Positions 1-7,106 are shown, counted from the stretch's first letter. The stretch is 10,861 nt of DNA from Oscillospiraceae bacterium (GCA_031282225.1 JAITEC010000004.1:1-10861), one strand, 5' to 3'. Program-made: numbers and translations. The notes: generated by a model from the letters alone, not told the origin.

Positions 1-246
1 ATGATCGAGGCGATCGGCCGGCTCATCCCCGGCGTCGTCGGCAACCCGGAGTCGCTCGTGGAGGAGAGCCACGAAAACGGCCTGCTCGAGTACCCCAGCT
101 ACACCAAGCCCGCGCAGTGGCGCGGCCACGAGGTGCCGCCCGTGCTGCTGTCGGGCGACCACGCGCGCATTGAGAAATGGCGCCGCGAGGAGTCGCTAAA
201 ACGCACAGCCCAGCGCCGCCCCGACATGTACGAAAAGCTACCGTAG
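1..246 (+). CDS. trmD: tRNA (guanine-N1)-methyltransferase TrmD, C-terminal part (5' end outside window)
   Basis: TrmD methylates N1 of G37 next to the anticodon of tRNAs reading CNN/CGG-type codons, using S-adenosylmethionine, which prevents +1 frameshifting. Only the last 81 codons are present. They match the family's C-terminal domain: the segment around [12 protein letters not shown] follows the SAM-binding trefoil knot, then [10 protein letters not shown], the [17 protein letters not shown] stretch (residues 47-63 of this fragment) and the closing RRPDM. The ATG at position 1 is very probably an internal methionine, since full-length TrmD is about 230-250 residues and has its knot upstream of this point. 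The gene ends with TAG at 244-246, which shows that TAG is an ordinary stop in this genome. The usual neighbour rplS is not downstream; a degraded lipoprotein gene follows after about 40 bases. Identification is confident; the gene is partial only because of the window edge. Confidence 0.95.
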   Translation: MIEAIGRLIPGVVGNPESLVEESHENGLLEYPSYTKPAQWRGHEVPPVLLSGDHARIEKWRREESLKRTAQRRPDMYEKLP

Positions 247-285
247 AAATAGTGCGGTTGTAACTAAATAGTATTAAGTTGTCAT

Positions 286-718
286 ATGAAGTTGCTTTTT
301 TTTCGTTGATAATATCCGCATCTATGTTTGCGCTATATGCCTGCTCGAGAACTTTTCCGGAGCAAACGATTTCTTCTGTACCGAGCGAACCGGCGGCGGA
401 AGCGCCGTCCGGTTCGCCCGGTACAGAACTGTTGCCGGTACCGTCGATTGTACCGCCCGTATCGCAAACGCCTGAAAGGATTTATATGTAGGAGGGGAGC
501 AATTTCCCGATTTGTCCCCGCTTGCTGTTCTGCCCAATCTAGAAGCGCTGAGAATTTCCGGCGCCCTGCTCGACGACATCTCGCCGCTCGCGCGTCTCAC
601 GGGGCTTGAAATCCTCGACCTATGCTACAACAATATAACAGATACCTCCCCGCTGACGGGACTGCCCGAAAGCGTCGATCTGCGCTTGGACGGCAACCCT
701 GCCGTAGCGCGTAGGTAA
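286..718 (+). pseudogene. Leucine-rich-repeat lipoprotein gene, frameshifted (probable pseudogene or phase-variable gene)
   Basis: Two overlapping reading frames together make one small secreted protein. The first runs to the TAG at 489-491. It encodes a hydrophobic signal peptide ending in the lipobox LYAC (cysteine codon near 330), then a Ser/Pro/Glu-rich linker. The second frame is open from about 476 to the TAA at 716-718 and encodes about two and a half leucine-rich repeats (LSPLAVLPNLEALRIS, ISPLARLTGLEILDL, TSPLTGLPESVDLRL). Joining them at the TATAT at 483-487 gives a smooth ERIY-VGGEQFPDLSPL transition, so one frameshift separates the halves. A second is likely at the T8 tract 296-303: the ATG at 286 reads MKLLFF and then stops, but one extra T would give MKLLFFSLIISASMF, a textbook lipoprotein leader. 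As sequenced, the leader frame can only start at TTG 279 (MSYEVAFF), without the usual positive charge. No good ribosome binding site precedes either start. I infer a decaying gene; indel errors or phase variation remain possible. Repeat architecture is clear, function unknown. Confidence 0.7.
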
Positions 719-742
719 GGGATACGGTATGCCGTGTCCCTT
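717..742. terminator. Hairpin between convergent LRR gene and pyrG
   Basis: AAGGGATACGG (717-727) and CCGTGTCCCTT (732-742) form an 11-bp stem with a 4-base loop, allowing one G-T or A-C mismatch depending on strand. It spans the stop codons of the two convergent genes (TAA at 716-718 on plus, TAA at 743-741 on minus). Its position suggests a shared bidirectional terminator, but neither side is followed by a T-run, so intrinsic termination would be weak. The function is inferred from position. Confidence 0.45.
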
Positions 743-2354
743 ATCCCCTGTTCGTGTGCCATAGCCCTACCGCCGCCTTTATAAAGCCGTTAAACAGCGG
801 GTGGACGCGGTTGGGTCGGCTGCGGAGCTCGGGGTGGAACTGCACGCCCACGAACCACGGGTGATCCGCCAGTTCCATTATCTCAACGAGGCTGCCGTCC
901 GGCGACAACCCGGAGAACACCATCCCAAACGACTCGAACAACCCCCTGTAGTCGTTGTTGAACTCATAGCGGTGCCTGTGCCGCTCCGATATCTCGTCCG
1001 CGCCGTACATTGCGGCAACGCGGCTGCCCGCCCGGAGCGAACAGGGGTATTTTCCGAGGCGCATCGTGCCGCCCTTTTTTGTTATCCCCACCTGGTCTGG
1101 CATCAGGTCGATAACGGGGTACTTTGTCAGCTCGTTTATCTCCGATGAGTTGGCGTTGTCCAGCCCCGCCGCGTTGCGGGCGAACTCAATGACGGCCATG
1201 TGCATGCCGTAGCATATCCCAAAATACGGCACCTTGTTCTCCCGCGCGTACCTCGCGGCCGATATCATCCCCTCCACGCCGCGCGATCCGAACCCGCCCG
1301 GCACCAAGACGCCTTGGCAGCCCGCCAACATTTCGTGGGCGGCGGCATCCGTGAGCGTCTCGGAGTCCACCCACTTTATATCCACGACGGCGTCGTTCTC
1401 GGTTCCGCCGTGCGACAGCGACTCCACTATGCTCAAATAGGAGTCGTGCAACTCCGTATACTTCCCCACCAGGGCGATTGTCACCCGCCCGGAGGCGTTG
1501 CGAGTCCGCTCTACCATTGCGCGCCACTCGCGCAGGTCAGGCTCCGGCAGCCGCAGGCCCAACTTGCGGCATACCGCCCTGTCGAGACCCTCGTCCGCCA
1601 GCAACAGCGGGACCTCGTACAGCGACTGGGCAGTGAGGTTCTGTATGACGCAATACGGCTCCACGTTGCAAAACAGCGATATCTTGTCCCGCACTTCGCG
1701 CGTCACGGGTTTGTCGCACCGGCACACGAGTATGTCCGGCTGTATGCCCACGGACAAGAGCTCTTTCACCGAGTGTTGCGTCGGTTTCGATTTCAGCTCG
1801 TCCGAGCCCGGAATGGAGACTATGAGCGACACGTGGATGAACAGCGTGTTGTCGCGCCCGCGCTGGCGGGCCACCTGGCGTATCGCTTCCAAATACGGCT
1901 GGCTCTCTATGTCTCCCACCGTGCCGCCTATCTCCGTTATAACCACGTCTATGTCATCACCGTCGAGCCGATATATGCGCGTCTTTATCTCGTCGGTTAT
2001 GTGCGGGATTATCTGCACGGTGCGCCCGAGGTAGTCGCCGCCGCGCTCGCGGTTGAGCACTGTCCAATATATCTTTCCGGAACTCACCGACGAGTCTCCC
2101 GTCAGGCTCTCGTCTACGAAGCGCTCGTAGTGCCCCAGGTCGAGGTCGGTCTCCGCGCCGTCGTCCGTCACAAACACCTCCCCGTGCTGGTAGGGGTTCA
2201 TTGTGCCGGGGTCAACATTGAAGTACGGGTCGAATTTCTGCAGCGTGACGCGCAGCCCCCGCTGCTTGAGCAGCCTCCCGAGCGACGCCGCGCATATGCC
2301 TTTTCCAAGGCCCGAGACGACGCCCCCCGTGACGAAAATATGCTTTGTGGCCAT
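741..2354 (-). CDS. pyrG: CTP synthase (glutamine-hydrolysing)
   Basis: Cytosolic CTP synthase: aminates UTP to CTP using ATP and ammonia from glutamine, the last step of de novo pyrimidine nucleotide synthesis. The protein has 537 residues, normal for the family. The N-terminal amidoligase domain starts with [16 protein letters not shown] (P-loop-like) and contains GGTVGDIES and [13 protein letters not shown]. The C-terminal class I glutamine amidotransferase domain has nucleophile Cys381 in GICYGMH and the His507/Glu509 pair in QFHPE. The cysteine motif is unusual: PyrG normally has GICLGMQ, so Leu is Tyr and Gln is His here. The chosen start is the ATG at 2354, preceded by AAGGGGTG with 6-base spacing, and its product begins exactly like other CTP synthases. 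The reading frame stays open another 86 codons upstream, but only through the end of mutL. The gene starts 26 bases after the mutL stop, leaving no room for the pppGGGC-type attenuation leader known for Bacillus pyrG, so co-transcription with mutL is inferred. Confidence 0.97.
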   Translation of the reverse strand: MATKHIFVTGGVVSGLGKGICAASLGRLLKQRGLRVTLQKFDPYFNVDPGTMNPYQHGEVFVTDDGAETDLDLGHYERFVDESLTGDSSVSSGKIYWTVLNRERGGDYLGRTVQIIPHITDEIKTRIYRLDGDDIDVVITEIGGTVGDIESQPYLEAIRQVARQRGRDNTLFIHVSLIVSIPGSDELKSKPTQHSVKELLSVGIQPDILVCRCDKPVTREVRDKISLFCNVEPYCVIQNLTAQSLYEVPLLLADEGLDRAVCRKLGLRLPEPDLREWRAMVERTRNASGRVTIALVGKYTELHDSYLSIVESLSHGGTENDAVVDIKWVDSETLTDAAAHEMLAGCQGVLVPGGFGSRGVEGMISAARYARENKVPYFGICYGMHMAVIEFARNAAGLDNANSSEINELTKYPVIDLMPDQVGITKKGGTMRLGKYPCSLRAGSRVAAMYGADEISERHRHRYEFNNDYRGLFESFGMVFSGLSPDGSLVEIMELADHPWFVGVQFHPELRSRPNRVHPLFNGFIKAAVGLWHTNRG

Positions 2355-2380
2355 AGAGCACCCCTTGTATGAATTGTGAT

Positions 2381-4207
2381 TTATTTGCGGAGGAATTGTT
2401 TTTCCAGTGACGATTGGGTCAGTTCGACGGCGACAGGTCGGCCGTGCGGGCAGTAGCGCACCTCGCCGGAGAACACTCGCTTTGCCAGCGCCTCGAGTTC
2501 CAAGGCGTCGTGCCGACGCCCGGCCTTGATGGCGGACTTGCACGCGAGCGTCCGCAGTACCGCGTCGCGCCGCGCGTCCTCGTCCATGCCCCCGGCGCGC
2601 AGCTGCTCGCATATCTCCTCGAGTGCCGCGCGCGCGTCGCCCACGTCCATATCGGACGGGAGGGCGCGTATCGCCAGGGTATCCTCGCCAAAGCTCTCCG
2701 CCTCGAACCCGAGCGCCTCCAAGGCGCCTGCGTTCTCCAGGAGCAGCTGTACGTCGCGCGCGCCGTACCGGAATATCAGCGGCGTTATGAGCGCCTGTGG
2801 CATGGCCGCGTATCCCTCCGCTTTCATCGCGTCAAAGTTCACGCGCTCGTGCGCCGCGTGTTTGTCTATCAGCCACAGCGATGACTTGTATTCGGCCACT
2901 ATATATGTGTCCAGCGCCTCTCCAATGACCCTGTAGTCCGCAGCTTGCGGCATGCACTGCATCTGTGCGGGGGCGCCCGGCGCCTCGCCCGGCCATTCGA
3001 GCCGGACATCTCTGTCGCGCGGCGCCGGAGAGCGGCGCGCGGCGTCCCTGGCATCGGCCTGTGTCGCTATGTAAACGCGCTCCGGCTCCCCCACGCCTGC
3101 GCTCTCCTGTGGCGGCGGATATTGCGCCCGGCTCCCCTCCCGCGATGCGGCGGTCGGCGCGGGGGGTGGCGCCCCGGCCAGTTCCCGCGTGCGCGCGGAT
3201 ACGGCTGGAACCGCTCCCGCACCGCCGCCGTCCAGCGCCGCGAGCGCCGCCAGCCGCACGGCGCTAAACACGCTCTTCTCGTACAAGAACCTCACCTCCG
3301 TCTTCGCGGGGTGCACGTTCACGTCCACCAGGTTGGCAGCGAGCGTTATATATAGCACGCACGCGGGGAACCTCCCGGAGAACAGCGAATTGCTGTACGC
3401 CTGTTCCAGCGCCGCCTGGAGCGTCTTCGACTTTACGCAGCGCCCGTTTACAAAAAAATACTGGTGCCCCCTGTTGCCGCGGGCGGCACCGGGCATAGAC
3501 ACAAAGCCCGTGACCTCCACGCCGTCGTATGACGACCGGCATCTCGTGAGCCCGGCGGCGAATTCGCGCCCGAATACGGTGTACACGCACGATTCGGCGC
3601 GCCCGTCGCCCGGCGTGTGGCACTCCTCCCTCCCGTCCTTTATGTACTTCACCGAAACGGAAGGCCGGCTCAACGCGCAGGAGATTATGGCGGCGGTCAC
3701 GGCGGAGCCCTCCGCCCTGTCCGTCTTCATGAACTTGAGCCGAGCCGGCGTGTTGAAAAACAGATCCCTCACAATGACCGTGGTGCCCTCGGGGCACCCG
3801 GCAGGTTCGGCGCCCGACGGCGCCCCGCCCTCGAGCGTGAGCGCCGTTCCCTCGTCCGCGCCGCGCTCGCGCGTGAGCACCTCCACCCTCGACACCGACG
3901 CTATGGCGGCCAGCGCCTCTCCCCTGAATCCCAGCGTCCCTATCGCCTCCAGGCCGCGCTCGTCGCGCAGCTTGCTTGTGGCGTGCCGCAGGAATGCCGT
4001 GCGCACGTCCCCGCGCGCCATGCCGCAACCGTCGTCGGTCACGCGCATATACGACATCCCGCCGTTTTTTATCTCCGCCGTCACGGCACTCGCCCCCGCG
4101 TCTATGGCGTTCTCAACGAGTTCTTTTATCACCGACGACGGCCTCTCCACGACCTCCCCCGCCGCAATTAGATCCGCCACATGCGGATCGAGCTCAATTA
4201 TTTTCAA
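2381..4207 (-). CDS. mutL: DNA mismatch repair endonuclease MutL
   Basis: MutL couples mismatch recognition by MutS to strand incision. The protein has 608 residues (B. subtilis 627). The N-terminal GHKL ATPase shows [11 protein letters not shown] (29-39, catalytic Glu29, Mg-binding Asn33), DDGCGM (58-63), ATSKL (76-80) and GFRGEAL (93-99). A Pro/Ala-rich linker covers about 325-420. The C-terminal dimerisation/endonuclease domain carries DKHAAHE (448-454), matching the DQHAX2EX4E metal motif with Gln to Lys and the last Glu to Asp459, plus ACK (556-558) and CPHGRP (586-591). QALITP (471-476) resembles the beta-clamp-binding motif QEMLVP. The start is TTG: the product then begins [22 protein letters not shown] as in all MutL proteins. 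No ATG or strong Shine-Dalgarno lies nearby; only GAGAA precedes the start, and a heptanucleotide array abuts it. mutS is not adjacent; pyrG follows by 26 bases. The nicking function is inferred from the motifs. Confidence 0.97.
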   Translation of the reverse strand: MKIIELDPHVADLIAAGEVVERPSSVIKELVENAIDAGASAVTAEIKNGGMSYMRVTDDGCGMARGDVRTAFLRHATSKLRDERGLEAIGTLGFRGEALAAIASVSRVEVLTRERGADEGTALTLEGGAPSGAEPAGCPEGTTVIVRDLFFNTPARLKFMKTDRAEGSAVTAAIISCALSRPSVSVKYIKDGREECHTPGDGRAESCVYTVFGREFAAGLTRCRSSYDGVEVTGFVSMPGAARGNRGHQYFFVNGRCVKSKTLQAALEQAYSNSLFSGRFPACVLYITLAANLVDVNVHPAKTEVRFLYEKSVFSAVRLAALAALDGGGAGAVPAVSARTRELAGAPPPAPTAASREGSRAQYPPPQESAGVGEPERVYIATQADARDAARRSPAPRDRDVRLEWPGEAPGAPAQMQCMPQAADYRVIGEALDTYIVAEYKSSLWLIDKHAAHERVNFDAMKAEGYAAMPQALITPLIFRYGARDVQLLLENAGALEALGFEAESFGEDTLAIRALPSDMDVGDARAALEEICEQLRAGGMDEDARRDAVLRTLACKSAIKAGRRHDALELEALAKRVFSGEVRYCPHGRPVAVELTQSSLEKQFLRK

Positions 4208-4249
4208 CTGTCAATTCTCAATTCTAAGTTCTAAGTTCTAAGTTCTAAA
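4201..4249 (-). repeat. Seven-unit heptanucleotide tandem array reaching into the mutL start
   Basis: Read on the minus strand from 4249 down, the sequence divides into seven 7-base units: TTTAGAA, CTTAGAA, CTTAGAA, CTTAGAA, TTGAGAA, TTGACAG, TTGAAAA. Three units are identical and the rest differ by one to four bases. The last unit begins with the TTG used as the mutL start codon, and the two before it also begin with TTG, in other frames. The array fills the whole gap between the stop of the racemase-like gene and mutL, and is AT-rich in GC-rich surroundings. Because 7 is not a multiple of 3, adding or losing one unit shifts the upstream TTG triplets and their spacing. Confidence 0.85.
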
Positions 4250-5311
4250 TTATCTATACATACGCGTAAGTCCCTTGACGTTCACGGGGTCAACGTCCAT
4301 TATGGCCACATCCCCCGCCGTGCACTCGATATTCGTGACGTCGGCGAGCGTGTGCATGAGCCCCACGTCGCCGATTACGCGCGCGCGCTGTCCGTTTATC
4401 TTCACGCCGAGGCGGCGTGTCCGCCTTAAAAGGTCCGCAATGCGCGGCCTCCCGCCCGTTAGTTCCACACCGAAGCCGTGGTAATATCCCACGGACATAA
4501 CGGCGATCTTCGTCGGTTTCCCGAGCTTTACCCCGCGCTCGCCGCCGATCGTGTGTCCCTTTGGAAACCACCCTACCTCCTCTATGCCCGCCTCGATATA
4601 GCCTACCTTTGCAAGGCCGGGCGCCGCCTTGCCCGGCACCCGGCCAGAGAGCGCATCCCCAACGCGCACGGCGTCCATCGAGTCGAGTTCGTACTTAAAC
4701 AGCGCAGCGCTGTCATAGGCGTGCGCCAGCCCCGGCTCAAACCCCATGTCGGACAGCTTGTCCAGCACGGAGTTAAACGTATCCAACTGCGCCAGCGTCG
4801 TTTTTTTGCTCCTCCACGACGCGGAGAACGTTGTGAACGTCCCCACAACGGCGACGCTCGAAAGGTATTTATATATAGACGCTATCTGCTCGGTCTCGGT
4901 TGGCATGAAACCGTAACGCCCGAGGCCCGTGTCTATCTTTATCTGAGCCTCCGCCACGACGCCGCGCGACTCGGCGATGCCGTTGAGCGCCACGGCCGCC
5001 TCGTATGAGCCTATGGTGCATATCACGCTGAGTTCTATGAGCTTTGCCAGCTCGTCTGGGTCGGCCGTGCTCCTGAGCATCATGAGGCGCTCCTCGGTCA
5101 GTCCCTGCCTCCTGAGCGTGTCGGCATCGGACGGATCCGAGATGGCAAAGCTGCGTATCCCCTCGCCGTGCAGTAGCCGCGCTATCTCTATCAGACCCAT
5201 ACCGTAGGCGTTCGCGCTCAGATCCGCGTATATCTCCACACCGCCCGCCCGCTCTTTTACCTCCTTTAGGTTGTTACGCACGACGCGCCTGTCTATAACA
5301 AGATTCTTCAC
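4250..5311 (-). CDS. Alanine-racemase-fold protein lacking the PLP lysine
   Basis: The 353-residue protein aligns along its length with alanine racemase (TIM-barrel N-terminal domain, then a beta domain), but key positions have changed. The signature that normally reads VKANAYGHG is here DLSANAYGMG: the lysine that forms the Schiff base with pyridoxal phosphate (Lys39 in the Geobacillus enzyme) is Ser32. The His of FTHF is Thr161, the Asn of the ANSA phosphate-binding motif is Asp200, and the CMD segment reads GLM (317-319). Retained features are Tyr36, Arg132 in KIDTGLGRYGF, Ser201, Arg216, the base Tyr276 in VGYYHG and the terminal Tyr352. Normal racemisation through an internal aldimine is therefore unlikely; a binding, regulatory or different catalytic role is possible, and I do not assign one. 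The start is GTG at 5311, where homology begins; AGGGG lies 13 bases upstream, a rather long spacing. The TAA stop abuts the heptad array before mutL. Codon use resembles the neighbours, so I see no sign of recent transfer. Confidence 0.85.
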   Translation of the reverse strand: MKNLVIDRRVVRNNLKEVKERAGGVEIYADLSANAYGMGLIEIARLLHGEGIRSFAISDPSDADTLRRQGLTEERLMMLRSTADPDELAKLIELSVICTIGSYEAAVALNGIAESRGVVAEAQIKIDTGLGRYGFMPTETEQIASIYKYLSSVAVVGTFTTFSASWRSKKTTLAQLDTFNSVLDKLSDMGFEPGLAHAYDSAALFKYELDSMDAVRVGDALSGRVPGKAAPGLAKVGYIEAGIEEVGWFPKGHTIGGERGVKLGKPTKIAVMSVGYYHGFGVELTGGRPRIADLLRRTRRLGVKINGQRARVIGDVGLMHTLADVTNIECTAGDVAIMDVDPVNVKGLTRMYR

Positions 5312-5358
5312 GGCAATCCCAGCCCCTTTTGTCTATGAGATATATCTGCGCCGCCACA

Positions 5359-5388
5359 ATTATACCTCATATCGCCGGCAATTACCAA
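5359..5388 (-). promoter_or_regulatory. Candidate sigma-A promoter for the racemase-like gene (and possibly mutL-pyrG)
   Basis: On the minus strand TTGGTA (5388-5383) is followed after 18 bases by a perfect TATAAT (5364-5359). This would start transcription near 5352, about 40 bases before the GTG start at 5311. It lies in the AT-rich 98-bp gap after sigE. The -35 matches consensus at four of six positions. No obvious terminator separates it from sigE, so read-through from the sporulation operon is also possible. Confidence 0.5.
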
Positions 5389-5409
5389 TTAAAATTTTTA
5401 TGACAACTT

Positions 5410-6123
5410 TTATATATAGCGGGACATCTCGCTGCGCAGCCGCAAGATTATGCGTTTTTCTATGCGGCTGATGTACGACTGCGAAATGCCCATTATGTCT
5501 GCCACCTCTTTTTGCGTCCGCTCCCTGTCCCCGCCGAGGCCAAAACGCATGGATATGATCTCGCGCTCGCGCCGGGTGAGTTTCCCCAGGGCGTCCGCCA
5601 GCAGCTTTTTGTCCACGTCGTCCTCCAGCGGGCGCATGATCACGTCGGCCTCGGTCCCCAATATGTCCGAGAGCAGCAGCTCGTTACCGTCCCAGTCCGT
5701 GCTCAGCGGCTCGTCTATCGACACCTCCGCGCGCCTGTTTACGGCTTTGCGCAAAAACATCAGTATCTCGTTTTCAATGCAGCGCGAGGCGTATGTGGCG
5801 AGCTTTATGTTCTTGTCGGCATCGTATGTGTTGATGGCCTTTATGAGGCCTATTGTGCCTATGGATATTAGATCCTCTATATTGACCCCCGTGTTCTCGA
5901 ACCGCTTGGATTTATTGTCTACGAGGCGCTAGTTCCGCTCTATGAGAGTCTGCTTCGCCTCGTGCGAACCCACGGAGAGCATGGCTATGTATATAGACTC
6001 CTCCTCTCGGCTCAGCGGAGGCGGCAGCGCGTCCGCCCCCCCGATGTACATCACGCCCCTGGGCGGCGCTATCCGCGCCAGCAAGCGCCTCACCTTTGCT
6101 ATAATCGCGTTTATCGGAAACAT
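5410..6123 (-). pseudogene. sigE: Sporulation sigma factor SigE precursor, interrupted by an in-frame TAG at codon 65
   Basis: Pro-SigE is the first mother-cell sigma factor of sporulation; its N-terminal prosequence tethers it to the membrane until SpoIIGA cleaves it. From ATG 6123 (AAAGGGATG eight or so bases upstream) the frame gives 237 positions, against 239 in B. subtilis. Recognisable parts are the amphipathic prosequence (1-25), YIGGADALPPPLS (26-38), region 2 with [16 protein letters not shown] and [24 protein letters not shown], and the region 4 helix-turn-helix ending [12 protein letters not shown]. The frame is broken only at 5931-5929, where TAG replaces the Leu of IERNLRLV. The following VVYIA is read VDNKS, also unlike the family, with no insertion or deletion. 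Neither fragment should work alone: one is prosequence plus 64 residues, and the other lacks a start with a ribosome binding site. It follows spoIIGA by 43 bases, as in the spoIIG operon. I infer a recent nonsense lesion or a sequence error. Confidence 0.93.
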
Positions 6124-6166
6124 CTTATCATCCCTTTCGCTGCGCCTGTGGCACAAAATGGCGCCG

Positions 6167-7012
6167 TCAGTTCCCGGCGGGCATCAGCGCCGAATACACG
6201 CCGTTGTCGGATACGCTGTTCGGCGAGACAGCTATGAGCATTCCGCTCCGCGCGGCGCCGTCAACCTCTACCGCGTCGGGGCGGAACGCGGGCAGCAAGC
6301 CTCCGGCGACGCCCACGGCACTGTAGGGCACGAGCACGAACCGCATATCGGCGCTCCCCTGCGCGCCAAGTTCCTCCACCGCGCGCGCGGCGCCGCCCTC
6401 GCGCATGCCGGACAACACGCGTGACACGCGGTGCGGGAACAGGGGTTTTATCTCCTGCGCGCCTATAACGATCACGCGGCTGCCCGTCATCGGATCCCGC
6501 AGGGAACTGCCCGTGTCGAGGAGCGCCCTGATGCGCAGTTCCTTCCCGCTCAAACGTATGGTTAGCGTAGCATAACTTTCGGCGCCGGAGCGGGCGGAGC
6601 CGCGCATTGCCACCGAGAGCGCCGCGTAGCACACCGCGAACGTCACGAACAGCAGCCTCAGGCTGACCCGCGCCGGGGCACCGCCTGGGGCGAGCCGCGC
6701 CACCGCGAGCGCCGCGCCGGCAAACGCCGCAGACGCGGCAAAGAAAACAACCGTGAGGCGCGCGGCGCGGCCGCTCCCCAGAAAAGCCGACGCCGCCATG
6801 CCCAAGCCCGCGAGCGCCACGGCGGGCGCCGAGGCGAGCGACCCGCCGGGATATACGGCGACGACTACGGAGTACGCGCCACCCAGCGCCGCCGCAGCCG
6901 CCAGCCTCAGCCGCTGCACGGAAGCGTCGCAAATCTTGGCGGATATCAAAAGGAGTATGTAATCTATTGCAAAGTTGAGCAAAAACAGCGTGTCGGCATA
7001 GACGACTCTCAT
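6167..7012 (-). CDS. spoIIGA: Sigma-E processing peptidase SpoIIGA
   Basis: SpoIIGA is the membrane-embedded aspartic protease that removes the prosequence of SigE at the sporulation septum, on a signal that depends on SpoIIR from the forespore. The protein has 281 residues. It starts MRVVYADTLFLLNFAIDY, the standard SpoIIGA opening, and its first half (about 1-135) is a series of hydrophobic Ala/Val/Leu-rich segments consistent with five membrane helices. The soluble half contains the aspartyl protease motif LLDTGSSLRDP with Asp166; retropepsin-like dimers use one such Asp per monomer. The start is ATG 7012 with GGGAGGG about five bases upstream; the frame is open further upstream, but only through the promoter region. 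sigE follows after 43 bases. The high Ala/Gly content of the membrane half is noticeable but consistent with local GC. Since sigE carries a stop codon, its substrate may be missing, yet this gene shows no damage. Confidence 0.95.
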   Translation of the reverse strand: MRVVYADTLFLLNFAIDYILLLISAKICDASVQRLRLAAAAALGGAYSVVVAVYPGGSLASAPAVALAGLGMAASAFLGSGRAARLTVVFFAASAAFAGAALAVARLAPGGAPARVSLRLLFVTFAVCYAALSVAMRGSARSGAESYATLTIRLSGKELRIRALLDTGSSLRDPMTGSRVIVIGAQEIKPLFPHRVSRVLSGMREGGAARAVEELGAQGSADMRFVLVPYSAVGVAGGLLPAFRPDAVEVDGAARSGMLIAVSPNSVSDNGVYSALMPAGN

Positions 7013-7039
7013 AATACCCTCCCAGCGTCGAGTACGCCT

Positions 7040-7072
7040 ATTATAGGCAAGCCGCCCGGAAAATAATGTCAA
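7040..7072 (-). promoter_or_regulatory. Candidate Spo0A-activated sigma-A promoter of spoIIGA-sigE
   Basis: On the minus strand a perfect TTGACA (7072-7067) and a perfect TATAAT (7045-7040) are separated by 21 bp instead of 17. Overlong spacing (21-22 bp) is the known hallmark of the Spo0A-activated sigma-A promoters spoIIE and spoIIG in B. subtilis, where Spo0A-P bound at the -35 lets RNA polymerase open the promoter. The -10 lies 28 bases before the spoIIGA ATG, leaving a leader of about 20 bases that carries the ribosome binding site. Confidence 0.7.
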
Positions 7073-7083
7073 ACGCTGTCGCT
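7067..7083 (+). promoter_or_regulatory. Pair of Spo0A-box-like heptamers
   Basis: TGTCAAA (7067-7073) and TGTCGCT (7077-7083) match the 0A box TGTCGAA at six and five of seven positions. They lie exactly 10 bp apart on the same strand, the tandem spacing seen in the B. subtilis abrB promoter. The first overlaps the -35 hexamer of the spoIIGA promoter and the second lies just upstream of it. The assignment rests on motif and position only. Confidence 0.5.
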
Positions 7084-7106
7084 GCACCGCCGCCCTGGCA
7101 AGGCCG

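Noticed and set aside
512..718. Separate small LRR gene starting at TTG 512 behind AGGAGGGG (490-497)
   Set aside because: The spacing from that sequence to the TTG is about 14 bases, too long, and the frame reads smoothly back into the lipoprotein linker (VGGEQFPD), so a frameshift in one gene explains it better.
2355..2612. 86-codon N-terminal extension of the pyrG reading frame
   Set aside because: It is an Arg/Ala-rich out-of-frame read of the mutL 3' end; the ATG at 2354 has its own ribosome binding site and a product starting exactly like other CTP synthases.
4209..4214. TTGACA in the heptad array as a -35 element for mutL
   Set aside because: A matching -10 would fall inside the mutL coding sequence, downstream of the start codon, so it cannot drive full-length mutL.
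1200..4241. Long plus-strand open frames opposite pyrG and mutL (1200-2372 and 3189-4241)
   Set aside because: Their products are low-complexity and resemble no family; they are antisense shadows typical of GC-rich genes with strong third-position bias.
4201..4249. Heptad array as a CRISPR array or iteron origin
   Set aside because: The units are 7 bp without spacers, and no Cas or replication gene is nearby; a simple tandem repeat fits.
5389..5400. A/T palindrome after sigE as a terminator
   Set aside because: AAAATTTT lacks a GC stem, and no stable hairpin is seen in 5312-5409.
5929..5931. TAG in sigE as a recoded sense codon
   Set aside because: trmD in the same window ends with TAG at the expected C-terminus, and the codons after the sigE TAG are also aberrant, so genome-wide or pyrrolysine-type recoding is not supported.
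5896..5937. Diversity-generating retroelement or skin-like excision scar in sigE
   Set aside because: No template repeat, reverse transcriptase or recombinase is visible and the length is exactly conserved; the substitutions alone do not support it.
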